From an uncultured Pseudomonadales bacterium (lineage in GTDB: Bacteria; Pseudomonadota; Gammaproteobacteria; Pseudomonadales; Pseudohongiellaceae): a stretch of 64,000 nucleotides of DNA. A program made the position numbers and the translations under genes. Location of the stretch: the NCBI GenBank assembly GCA_949372635.1, contig CASIAB010000007.1, positions 1 through 64,000 of the forward strand, in the 5' to 3' direction. Positions 1 to 8,465 of the stretch are shown here, piece by piece (the first letter of the stretch is position 1; each line of letters starts with the position of its first letter). The notes under the pieces are model-generated. The model did not search any database and was not told where the DNA came from. It saw only the letters and a list, made by a program, of their open reading frames with translations.

Positions 1-25
1 AACTTAGAACGAGACCTGTCTTCAT
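1..25 (-). CDS. Start of a gene running off the left edge
   Basis: An ATG on the minus strand at 23-25 is preceded by a strong ribosome binding site (GAGGAG, eight bases upstream). It opens a frame that continues to the window edge and reads MKTGLVLS. It begins 27 bases after the stop of the PQQ dehydrogenase and is probably its operon partner. Too little is present to name it. The N-terminus could be the start of a signal peptide. Confidence 0.45.
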
Positions 26-52
26 GTTTTGATCTCCTCACCCCGCCTACTG

Positions 53-2197
53 CTAGTCAGGCAGCCTATAAGCAACCAAAGCAGCAGGAAAATCTGTACG
101 CGAGCTGCCGATCTGTACGACGATATACTGCTTACCCTGATGCAGATAGGTCATCATGCCGTATTGACCAGGGGCGGGCAGCGGCACACTGCCGACGATC
201 TCGCCAGTGAATTTGTCGCGTGCATTTAGCGCAAGTGGCGCATCGGGTATTTGCTGTACCCCTCCTTCGCTCAATGCGCGAGTTTGTACCAGAAGATCAG
301 CCATCACCATTTGTATGGACCAACCGACACCTCCAGTGTCAGGCACGTCAACACCTTCTAACAGAGGATGGTTCTTAATCGAATCAGGAGTAGGGCCGAG
401 CGCCATCGACCAGGCCTTCTCGCCGCTATTCATCTGATACGCGGTCAGTTGATTATCCATCGGCTTGAAAACTCTGAGGCCATCTATGGTAGGCAGCCCG
501 CCGCCGCCGCCAGGCAACCAAGCCGCCACGGTCTTGCCAGTAGTCGGCGTGCTATTTGGTGTCACACCGCCCTGACCTGGGATTGGATAGTTAGGATTGT
601 CTCTATCGACCCCGTTCGTTGGCCTCATGAACCCCGGCGCGAAACAATTGCGCGCGTGAGATGCGAACATCAAGCCCGTACTCGGATCGCCGACAGGCGG
701 ATGCGGAATAACATTGCCGCCGCCGATGCAGCCGATATTGTTGATATAGTCATTCTCATGCCCCTGTGGCAGAGCGGGAACATACAAGCCACCAACTCGA
801 TAGCCATTCAGGATTACCATCGCCTGTTCTTTTAACTCCGGCGTGTAATCTATAACAAACTCTTCGGTAAGGCCGTTCGTTACAATCCCGTCAACAGGTT
901 CCGGCCAAGTTGGAAATGGCTGAGTAGGAGCGGTGTAATTACCTGGCACCTGTGTTTGGAATACCTCACGGTCCTCTATTGGCCAAATCGGCTCGCCGGT
1001 CTCTCGATTAAAGGCGAACACGAGGCCTTGTTTAGTATTCTGAATAAGTGCAGGTATCGTTTGCCCATTGACGGTTAAGTCCATCAACATGGGTGGAGTA
1101 GGCAAGTCATAGTTCCATTGATCGCTGCGATGAATTTGATAGTGCCAACGACGTTCGCCGGTTTGCACGTCCAGCGCCAACACACTGCCGCCAAATAAGT
1201 TATATCCAGGACGGTGACCGGCATAGGCTTGCACAGTAGATGCATTGGTTACCATGTAGACGAGCCCTAGCTCAGGGTCAGCAGAGGCTGGTGCCCACGT
1301 GGAGATGTCGCCGGACCACTGCCAGGCATCGTTTTCCCAGGTCTCGTTACCTACTTCGCCGGGCCGGGGAATGGAATGAAACTTCCACAGAAACTCACCG
1401 GTCGCCGCATCGAAACCCATTATGTCGCCCGGGACATTCTCGATACGAGTCTGTCCGTAGCTAGGTTGATGCCCAACCAAGACGACGACTACACCATTTA
1501 CAACAATCGGCGGGGCTGAGGCGGTAACCATCCCAAGTTCGCGCGGTATACCGTAGTCCGGGTCGTAGCTGCCGCCGGCAACGACATAGTCCTGCCACGG
1601 GCCCCAGTCTTCAACAAGCTTGGGAATAAGATCTACGGCACCGGTCTGACCGAAACCATCAAGGGGAACGGGTTCTCCCCAATTCTCTAAGGGCCTGCCA
1701 GTCTTGGCATCTAGCGCCCAAAGGAAGAAGCCGGGCGTCGTGATGTAGACAACTTTTCTGCCGTTTACCTCAGCATGAGCGACACCTTTACCGTATGCCT
1801 GCCGCGGCGAACGTTGGTGGCGAATCGTGGCAGGCTCGCGGAAAGTCCATAAATTCTCGCCTGTAGCCGGATCCATGGCAATGACCTGTCGGCGCGGAGT
1901 CGCCACGGTGTACAACATGCCGTCCACATAGGTTGGTGTGGAACGAGAGAAGTAGTCGAGATTCGGGCCAAAATTATCGCTGCGCCAAATCCAAGCCTGC
2001 TCAAGGTCTGAGAAATTCGTGGCATCGATTTGATTCAGTGATGAGTAGCGCGTGTTGCCTGCATCGCCACCGAGATAGCGCCACTCGCCGTTTTCTGTAC
2101 CCGTCAGGCCTTGCGCCATTGTCTGGCTGGCAAACAACAAGGCGATTGAGGAAAATAAGAACGCTAAGGCTCTCCGGACTTTGATAGAAGAGTGCAT
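53..2197 (-). CDS. PQQ-dependent (quinoprotein) dehydrogenase, periplasmic
   Basis: This is a 714-residue protein with an N-terminal signal peptide (hydrophobic stretch at about residues 10-27, then AQG). The rest is repeated beta-propeller blades with the quinoprotein tryptophan-docking type of pattern, for example 'MDPATGENLWTF', 'LDAKTGRPLENWG', 'FDAATGEFLWKF' and 'LDVQTGERRWHY'. Such enzymes oxidise alcohols or sugars in the periplasm with pyrroloquinoline quinone and pass electrons to the respiratory chain. There is no cytochrome c domain (no CxxCH), so it is not a quinohemoprotein; an external acceptor is needed. The substrate cannot be told from sequence; the length and 'GGDAGNTRYSSLNQI' opening fit the glucose/alcohol dehydrogenase-like group. 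No PQQ biosynthesis genes are in the window. Confidence 0.85.
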   Translation of the reverse strand: MHSSIKVRRALAFLFSSIALLFASQTMAQGLTGTENGEWRYLGGDAGNTRYSSLNQIDATNFSDLEQAWIWRSDNFGPNLDYFSRSTPTYVDGMLYTVATPRRQVIAMDPATGENLWTFREPATIRHQRSPRQAYGKGVAHAEVNGRKVVYITTPGFFLWALDAKTGRPLENWGEPVPLDGFGQTGAVDLIPKLVEDWGPWQDYVVAGGSYDPDYGIPRELGMVTASAPPIVVNGVVVVLVGHQPSYGQTRIENVPGDIMGFDAATGEFLWKFHSIPRPGEVGNETWENDAWQWSGDISTWAPASADPELGLVYMVTNASTVQAYAGHRPGYNLFGGSVLALDVQTGERRWHYQIHRSDQWNYDLPTPPMLMDLTVNGQTIPALIQNTKQGLVFAFNRETGEPIWPIEDREVFQTQVPGNYTAPTQPFPTWPEPVDGIVTNGLTEEFVIDYTPELKEQAMVILNGYRVGGLYVPALPQGHENDYINNIGCIGGGNVIPHPPVGDPSTGLMFASHARNCFAPGFMRPTNGVDRDNPNYPIPGQGGVTPNSTPTTGKTVAAWLPGGGGGLPTIDGLRVFKPMDNQLTAYQMNSGEKAWSMALGPTPDSIKNHPLLEGVDVPDTGGVGWSIQMVMADLLVQTRALSEGGVQQIPDAPLALNARDKFTGEIVGSVPLPAPGQYGMMTYLHQGKQYIVVQIGSSRTDFPAALVAYRLPD

Positions 2198-2409
2198 GAG
2201 TTTTGGCCCTATTATGCTGCCGGCTTAGCACTTCGCACATACTGAGAAGAAGGCCTGCCGCACGTCTATTGTTGGAATTTCTAAGTATCTAAGCACTAGA
2301 TTAAAAGCTAATGCGCCCGAAGTCCATGTCCCTCGCTTCTCACTGCTCACCATTTGTCGGTGGCGACACCATGATCATCAAACCTAGCACAGAATTGGCC
2401 GTATAAATC

Positions 2410-2439
2410 TTGCGATACTGCACCGGGTGTCAGTATTAT
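2410..2439 (+). promoter_or_regulatory. Candidate sigma-70 promoter for the S46 peptidase
   Basis: TTGCGA at 2410-2415 and TATTAT at 2434-2439 are separated by 18 bases and lie about 100 bases upstream of the peptidase ATG. It is the best promoter-like pair seen in the 341-base gap (2198-2538) between the divergently transcribed dehydrogenase and peptidase. Nothing else in that gap was recognised. The assignment rests only on pattern match. Confidence 0.35.
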
Positions 2440-2538
2440 ATGCGCTTTATGGATGATTTAGTCTGCCTAATCTGAACTGAGACATCTAAGCATTTACTAA
2501 ATTCTATTTCCCCAATTAGTTAACTAGGTGATCTAACA

Positions 2539-4743
2539 ATGTTTACCATTAAGCCAAAGCAAGAACCGACGCGAATCGTTCGCAGAGCTCTAGCACCTCT
2601 TATATTCCTTGCTGCAATCGGCACTAGCTCCGTCGCTGATGAAGGCATGTGGCAGCCACATCAGCTGCCCGATCTGGGTGATCAACTGCGGCAGCTAGGC
2701 CTCGCAATTAACCCCGAGAATCTTAGTCGCCTGGATCAGTTCCCGATGAATGCTGTCGTCAGCTTGGGCGGGTGTAGTGCATCCTTCGTATCACCCCAGG
2801 GCTTAGTGGTGACCAATCATCACTGTATCTATGGTTCTGTGCAGTACAACAGCACGCCGGATAATAATCTACTGGCCGATGGATTCTTAGCGAGGCAACT
2901 CGGTGAAGAGATTCCAACTGCGCCGGGTACGCGCGTGTATGTCACCGAGGAAGTAACCGACGTGACTTCAAACGTGCTGGCTGACGTTACTACGTCGACT
3001 TCTGGAATAGATCGCTACAAAATGATCGAGGCGAATCGGAAGTCTCTGATCGCTGATTGCGAATCGTCGGGCAATCATCGCTGTGGCGTTTCCTCTTTTC
3101 ACCAGGGCTTGGAATATTTTCTAATCAAGCGCTTGGAAGTTCGCGACGTACGTCTCGTCTATGCGCCAGCAACAAGCATCGGAAAATATGGCGGCGACAT
3201 CGATAACTGGCAGTGGCCACGTCACACGGGTGACTTCGGTTTCTATCGTGCCTACGTAGGAACAGATGGGCGACCTGCAGAATACAGCGAAGACAACGTG
3301 CCCTATTCTCCTGCAAGTTTCTTAGAAGTTAGCGCGAAGGGCGTAGAAGATGGCGACTTTGTAATGGGTGTCGGCTATCCCGGCGGCACAAACCGCTACC
3401 GCACTGCCGCCGAGGTTGAGAATGAGTTTGAGTGGTACTACCCACAGGCGCGCGGTTTTCGTGAGGACATAATCAGCATCATCAACGAGAACTCCGCAGA
3501 CGGCAGCGCTGCACGTATCGCTTACGAAGGCACGCTTGCCAGCTTAAGCAACTACTCAAAGAACTTTCAATCTATGGTGGAGAGCTACGGGAAAAGCGAC
3601 TTTATCGACAGACGCATAGCGGCTGAGACAGATCTTGTCGAATGGATCAACAGAGATTTTGACAGACGCGAACGGTATGCTCCTGCAGTAGGTCAACTCG
3701 AAGCACTAATAGACTCAAATCATGCCGCACGCGAGTCTGATCTTGTGCGCAGCTATATGGGCTATGCAACTCTGCCTAGCGCCGCACATCGCCTGTACCG
3801 CTTAGCCATGGAAAAACAAAAGCCCGATACAGAAAGAGAGCCCGGTTACCAAGAGCGAGACTTAATACGTTTTCGTCAATCGATGCAGGCTATTAGTCGA
3901 CGCTTTGATGAGACCGTCGACAAGGCAACGCTTAGTTATTTACTTTCCCGCTATGCCGAACTACCCGAGCAGTATCGCTCCCAAGCAACTGACTCCTTCT
4001 TCGGAATTTCGAGTAACATTAATCAGGGACAGGTAGACCAGATTATCGAAAACAGCTATACGCAAACATCCTTAAAAGAAGAAGGGACTCGCCTAGCATG
4101 GCTAGATAGTTCGGTCGAGGAATTTGAGGCTAGCGACGACCCCTTGATTCGCTACGCGGTGCTCTCCTACGCTGAGCGCATGGCACTCGAGCTCGAAAGC
4201 AAGGAACTACGCGGTCAATTTCAGCGCTGGCGCCCCGAGTACATGGAGGCTGTTATTGCCTATAACCGCAGCCTAGGCCAGCCCATCTATGCTGATGCCA
4301 ACAGCTCACTGCGAGTCACATTCGGTCAGGTGCGCGGCAACCAACCAAAAGATGGACTGGTCAACCAGCCGTTTACTTCACTAGAGGGCATTCTCGGCAA
4401 GGACACAGGTGTCGATCCATTCAATGCACCTGCGAAGCAATTAGCTCTTATCCGTGCGGGTCAGTATGGCGACTATGCCCTACCATCAATAGGTACGGTG
4501 CCGGTAAATTTTCTGAGCACGCTAGACATTACCGGTGGTAATTCTGGCACCGCAACCATGAACAGTAAGGCACAACTTGTTGGCCTCCTATTCGATGGCG
4601 TCTACGAAAGTATCATCGGCGACTGGGATTTTGACCATACGAAGAATCGCGCGATCTCCGTCGATGCCCGTTACATGCTATGGGTGATGGAGTATATGGA
4701 TGGCGCGACAAATCTCTTAGAAGAAATGACTATCGTCCAATAG
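2539..4743 (+). CDS. S46 family dipeptidyl-peptidase (DPP7-like)
   Basis: The 734-residue protein has a hydrophobic N-terminal export signal (about residues 15-33) and all three S46 catalytic regions. These are His in 'VVTNHHC' (94-95), Asp in 'GGDIDNWQWPRHTGDFGFYRAY', and Ser in 'GGNSGTAT' near the C-terminus. S46 enzymes are periplasmic serine exopeptidases that release dipeptides from oligopeptides. Eighteen residues after the catalytic serine there is Gly ('LLFDGVYE'). In characterised enzymes Gly here marks the DPP7 type with hydrophobic P1 preference, whereas Arg marks the acidic-specific DPP11 type. The usual NSGSP after the serine is NSGTA here. A metallo-beta-lactamase-fold gene follows after 22 bases and is probably cotranscribed. 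Confidence 0.9.
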   Translation: MFTIKPKQEPTRIVRRALAPLIFLAAIGTSSVADEGMWQPHQLPDLGDQLRQLGLAINPENLSRLDQFPMNAVVSLGGCSASFVSPQGLVVTNHHCIYGSVQYNSTPDNNLLADGFLARQLGEEIPTAPGTRVYVTEEVTDVTSNVLADVTTSTSGIDRYKMIEANRKSLIADCESSGNHRCGVSSFHQGLEYFLIKRLEVRDVRLVYAPATSIGKYGGDIDNWQWPRHTGDFGFYRAYVGTDGRPAEYSEDNVPYSPASFLEVSAKGVEDGDFVMGVGYPGGTNRYRTAAEVENEFEWYYPQARGFREDIISIINENSADGSAARIAYEGTLASLSNYSKNFQSMVESYGKSDFIDRRIAAETDLVEWINRDFDRRERYAPAVGQLEALIDSNHAARESDLVRSYMGYATLPSAAHRLYRLAMEKQKPDTEREPGYQERDLIRFRQSMQAISRRFDETVDKATLSYLLSRYAELPEQYRSQATDSFFGISSNINQGQVDQIIENSYTQTSLKEEGTRLAWLDSSVEEFEASDDPLIRYAVLSYAERMALELESKELRGQFQRWRPEYMEAVIAYNRSLGQPIYADANSSLRVTFGQVRGNQPKDGLVNQPFTSLEGILGKDTGVDPFNAPAKQLALIRAGQYGDYALPSIGTVPVNFLSTLDITGGNSGTATMNSKAQLVGLLFDGVYESIIGDWDFDHTKNRAISVDARYMLWVMEYMDGATNLLEEMTIVQ

Positions 4744-4765
4744 TGAAAAAACGGCGAAAGAAATT

Positions 4766-5608
4766 ATGACAAAGAAAGCATCACAGACAATTGCTGGCCT
4801 AGCATTTCTCATATTAATTATGGGAGGAGTGCAGGCACATGAGTCCACAGCCCATTACCTGGCGAACGAAGGATTAATGGTAGAACATGGCGACACCAAA
4901 ATTCTATTCGATCCGCTGTTTCGTGATGACTATCGACAGTACATGTTGTTGCCAGAAGAGTTGGAAGAAGCGCTCTTCGCGGGCACAGCTCCCTTTGAAG
5001 GTATCGATGCTGTGTTTGTCAGCCATCACCACGGTGACCACTTCTCACCGGTCGATATGGTTCGCCTATTAGGGGACCAATCGGGCATAAGGCTGTATGC
5101 ACCAAACCAGGCAGTCATCGCTATGCGTAGCGAGAGTAGTAGTAATGAAGCTGATATTTATGAGCGTGTAACCGCGGTGAATCTTGAGTACAAAGATGCA
5201 CCTGTAACATTTAACATGGAGGGACTACTGATTGAGGCGGTGCGCATTCCGCACTCGGGGTGGCCGACTGGGAGACTCGACATAGAAAATATCGTGTGGC
5301 GTGTAACGCTAAACGATGACACGACAGTATTGCATATGGGAGATGCCGACCCGAACGATGCACATTTTGCGCAGGATGCACAATACTGGGATCGTAACAA
5401 TCCACATATGGCATTTCCGCCGTATTGGTTCTTCAGCTCAACTAGCGGACGAGAAATTCTAAATAACAGAATTAAAGCGAAAAGAAATATCGGGGTGCAC
5501 GTGCCGGTCACAATCCCAGCCGACCCCTTGCTCCGCCCGGTCGAACTGCGCAGCTTTGATCTTTTCACCCTGCCAGGGGAAACTAGAACTATCACAGCAG
5601 AGGATTAG
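4766..5608 (+). CDS. Secreted metallo-beta-lactamase-fold hydrolase
   Basis: The 280-residue protein begins with a signal peptide (ending near 'VQAHES') and has the metal-binding HxHxDH motif in 'VSHHHGDHF' at about residue 90. Further ligand-type residues are seen in 'IPHSGWP' and 'LHMGDADPND'. The arrangement 'AHYLANEGLMVEHGDTKILFDP' is typical of the UlaG/RomA-like 'L-ascorbate-6-phosphate lactonase' branch of the MBL superfamily, but export to the periplasm argues against that cytoplasmic role. The substrate is unknown. It lies 22 bases after the S46 peptidase. Its stop codon overlaps by a few bases with the end of a convergent pseudogene. Confidence 0.75.
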   Translation: MTKKASQTIAGLAFLILIMGGVQAHESTAHYLANEGLMVEHGDTKILFDPLFRDDYRQYMLLPEELEEALFAGTAPFEGIDAVFVSHHHGDHFSPVDMVRLLGDQSGIRLYAPNQAVIAMRSESSSNEADIYERVTAVNLEYKDAPVTFNMEGLLIEAVRIPHSGWPTGRLDIENIVWRVTLNDDTTVLHMGDADPNDAHFAQDAQYWDRNNPHMAFPPYWFFSSTSGREILNNRIKAKRNIGVHVPVTIPADPLLRPVELRSFDLFTLPGETRTITAED

Positions 5609-6619
5609 TCTGCCGCCGCTTCGACGTCAGCTTCTTCGACACGACCCGCGCGCAGAATTACTGCCATCGCATAGTTCCCCGAATGGCAGGCGAATTCGTA
5701 GATACTGTCCTCGACGCTAGTCATCGAAGAGATACCGACTATCTTGTATGTAAAAGTAGTTTGGTCGTCCACTGTAAATTCATATTCGAGCACTCCAGCG
5801 GCAGTCGGCGTAAAGCGCTCGATAAGTAACCGGTCCTTCGCATTACCAAAAGCAACGCCTCTCAGACTTAGACTACCAACCTTTTCACTGAAATTTCGTA
5901 TCTATACAACGAAAGTATTGCCATCCCAGTAGCCACGTGAATCACCCGACCACTGCTCGATAGAGCTATCTATATGCGGCTTCTCTTCGAGACTAACTAT
6001 GCGCGCATCCCAGCCCATCTCGATCAAGAGCACCACATGATCAGCGTTCTGAAAAATCTGAATATGATTGTTGTAGTAGCCCGTTAATAGTGGCGGACCT
6101 GACACAAACACCAAGCAGCGCTCCGAGAGCGCCGCGATCTTCGGGGCCGGTGCGGCCGACGCCACCATGGGTGTAGCGAACTGGACGTGACTCGCCGAAA
6201 TCGACATCGGTTGTAATTTCACCGCCCAGCTGCATATGAATTCCATCTCGTACCGGAAGAATCCTTCCATTGCGTGGGTGTGTGGTCAACGAAGTTCGGC
6301 CACTGATCTGCAATTCATTTCTATCATTCCAGTAACCGTTATAGGCGCCAATCACCCCGCTAGGATAGGCACCCGTACTACCACCTCGGGTAGACCGAGC
6401 GCTCAGGCTGGCTTTATGTGCGTCTTGAAGAAATTCGGTCTCGCCGAATCTCTCCGGTCGCTCTAGGGGTGTACGCGACGGGAAATTCCACACGCCACGT
6501 AGATCGGGCTGGCCGTGTTCGGTGAGGTTAGGCGCATAATCCAGAGCAGAAGCAGGAAAGCTAAGTGAAAAGAACGCTGCACTAAATAGAGCGAGGCTAC
6601 TAAGAAAAGTATGGCCCAT
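5605..6619 (-). pseudogene. Broken secreted protein of the 'RGVWNF' uncharacterised family
   Basis: Three minus-strand pieces assemble into one protein of about 338 codons. The first piece (from ATG 6619) has a signal peptide and 'QPDLRGVWNFPSRTPLERP' and 'GRTGPEDRG'. A single-base shift near 6122-6132 then moves the frame to 'ALSERCLVF...GPPLLTGYYNN' and 'WSGDSRGYWDGNTFVV'. An in-frame TAG at 5902-5904 interrupts this, and the same frame resumes with 'DRLLIERFTP' and 'YEFACHSGNYAM' to TAA at 5605. The ordered motifs match a common family of secreted proteins of unknown function found in proteobacteria and acidobacteria. Two independent lesions make a functional product unlikely. A sequencing error could explain the indel but not the TAG. 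Confidence 0.8.
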
Positions 6620-6654
6620 TGCAGACCCTGTATACTGACTCCATCGTTCTGGAG

Positions 6655-6894
6655 CTAAGACTTCGTCTGTAGCATAGTCACGAGCGCTTGCGCATGAGCG
6701 GCAGCCTCAAGACCTAGGGGTGTTAGGTAGCCGCCGTCTTCCAGCGTGGTGATGTTCGAGGCAAATAGACGCTTCGCCGAGGCAATCCGCTCGGGAGCGG
6801 CCTCATGATGGATTTTTATACCTCCTTGTGAACTATCAAGATTGAATAGGTTGAGAAGTTCCAAATCTTCGAGAAATTCGCTGCTTAAACTCAT
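6655..6894 (-). CDS. TIGR02647-type small conserved protein
   Basis: The start was placed at ATG 6892-6894, giving 79 residues that begin MSLSSEFLEDLELLNLFNL. The frame is open further upstream but only the region from this ATG matches the family. The pattern 'SQGGIKIHHEAAPERIASAKRLF', 'ITTLEDGGYLTPLG' and 'AAAHAQAL' is characteristic of a short protein conserved in pseudomonads and relatives (TIGR02647), predicted to be DNA-binding but with no established role. It ends 35 bases before the broken 'RGVWNF' gene on the same strand. Confidence 0.75.
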   Translation of the reverse strand: MSLSSEFLEDLELLNLFNLDSSQGGIKIHHEAAPERIASAKRLFASNITTLEDGGYLTPLGLEAAAHAQALVTMLQTKS

Positions 6895-6967
6895 GGTAGG
6901 TCTCTTGTGGCTTGTAGTACTGCCGGCAGCATAGCACGTGATCCGGTGGTTTTTTACAAGGAATGGA

Positions 6968-7596
6968 GAAAACTCATTATCTCTAGAGATAGCCATCGTC
7001 ATTCTTGTGAATGGAAGCGACGTGATCGATCTCGAAGTACCTATAAGCGGAAACGTGAACGACCCAAAGTTCAATTTCAGTCCAGCAATCCGAAGAGCCA
7101 GTACTAATACCCTTACTAATATAGCAGCCGCACCATTTCCCTACTCGGCAATCTTATCGGCGGTGGCGGGGACGAAGGTAGCCTCGAGCAGATTCGATTC
7201 CTAACGGGGCGCTTCGATGTTGCAGCACCCGAGCAAGAGATCTTATTACAGCTTAGTGAAGCGCTAATGCAGCAGCGGCTGCTTGAAATCCCAACGGTTA
7301 CTGCTGCAGCGAACGAGCCTGCCCTTCAAACAAAAGATGTTGATAGCGTTACAGTAGAAATACAGCTAGCAACACCAGGGTAACTCGACACCCCCACCGA
7401 TATTGCAGACTTGCGCGGCCGAAGATATCAGCGAAGGCGAATTAGCCCAACTTAAATCTGCACGGCGAGATACAGTTATGAAGTTTCTTAACGCAACGGC
7501 AGCATCTCTGCAAGCCGACTCATAGAAGTTGAGCCGATAGTCAGCAACGTAGATAATGGTTGGCTGGAACTGCTTTTAGGTTTGATCGCTCAATAG
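6968..7596 (+). pseudogene. Decayed C-terminal part of a DUF748 (AsmA-like) protein
   Basis: Plus-strand fragments in different frames line up with the end of DUF748 proteins, large periplasmic AsmA-like proteins. They are 'VIDLEVPISGNVNDPKF' then 'LTNIAAAPF'; after a shift near 7140, 'LGNLIGGGGDEGSLEQ', 'FDVAAPEQEILLQLSEAL', then TAA at 7381; then 'ISEGELAQLKSARRDTVM'; then 'IEVEPIVSNVDNGWLELL' to TAG at 7594-7596. At least three frame changes or stops are present and the large N-terminal part is absent. This explains the 730-base stretch between the flanking minus-strand genes. The match is by family pattern from memory; the order and spacing of pieces support it. Confidence 0.7.
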
Positions 7597-7624
7597 ATTA
7601 GAGTGAGTTGCAACACGAGGCAGC

Positions 7625-8233
7625 CTATTCGTGTACCATCGCCTTCTTAAAACCATCCCGCTCCATGAGATTCGCTAAATAGCGCTGACAATTTGGTTTG
7701 TAGTGATCACTTAAACCAAGTGAAATTCCCATAAAAAGCGCGTAGCCCACCGCTATATCCGCAATGGTAAATCTATCGGAACAGAGAAATTCTTTACCTT
7801 CTAGAGCCGACTCGACGCTGCGTAGGCGAGAGAAATACCACTTGGTATAGTCTTCCACCACCTGCGGGATCCGTCTCTCTTGGGGCTCCAATCTTGTATA
7901 ACGCAGAACAAGAGTCTGCGGGAATGTCAGTGTCGCATCACTGCGATACAACCAATTTAGATACTCACCATATTCTTTCTCATCTGGACGCAACGCCAAC
8001 GGTGTCGGTCCATACTTATCTACAAGGTAATGACAGATGGCTGTCGACTCCGTTAGCGTAAGCTCTCCATCCTTGAGGCTAGGTACCGTACCCAAAGGAT
8101 TGATGTCCAGATAGCCTACATGTTCGAATCGGGGCGGAAACGTCATCGTGACCAGCTCAAAATCTAAGCCCAGTTCTTCTAGCGTCCAAAGAGGCCGCAA
8201 GGAGCGCGAGTTTTTACAGTGATAGAGACGCAT
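7625..8233 (-). CDS. Glutathione S-transferase family protein
   Basis: The start is ATG 8231-8233 (MRLYHC); a GTG four codons upstream is possible. The 202-residue product has the thioredoxin-like N-terminal GST domain (residues 1-80) with 'GTVPSLKDGELTLTESTAICHYL', where the 'TVP' cis-proline and 'ES' glutathione-contacting pair are visible. An all-alpha C-terminal domain follows, with 'DRFTIADIAVGYAL', the conserved N-capping box of GSTs. The first motif 'CKNSRSLRPLW' resembles bacterial beta/YfcG-like forms with Ser or Cys near the active site. It probably conjugates glutathione to electrophiles or acts as a disulfide reductase. A second GST lies at 14.0-14.6 kb, and gshA is also in the window. 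Confidence 0.85.
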   Translation of the reverse strand: MRLYHCKNSRSLRPLWTLEELGLDFELVTMTFPPRFEHVGYLDINPLGTVPSLKDGELTLTESTAICHYLVDKYGPTPLALRPDEKEYGEYLNWLYRSDATLTFPQTLVLRYTRLEPQERRIPQVVEDYTKWYFSRLRSVESALEGKEFLCSDRFTIADIAVGYALFMGISLGLSDHYKPNCQRYLANLMERDGFKKAMVHE

Positions 8234-8465
8234 ATTAGTTGGCACTCAAATTGTGTTTGGTAACAAGTTAAGCAGTATATAGGAGGCATAAATTTAGATC
8301 ACTTCATCTCACCCACAGCCAATGCAGTTTGGTTTAGGTCGTTCAAAGTAGGAGCAGACTCAGCAATGTGAACTCTCTGCCTTTCTAAGGTCTATCCATG
8401 TTGTCTGATCCACTAATTCAAAGTACTCTGCGCTGTAGTTAATCTCCTAAGAAACGGAAACATCC

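Noticed and set aside
6895..7074. N-terminal extension of the TIGR02647-type protein
   Set aside because: The upstream part of the frame is antisense to the DUF748 remnant and has no family match; MSLSSEF is the expected start.
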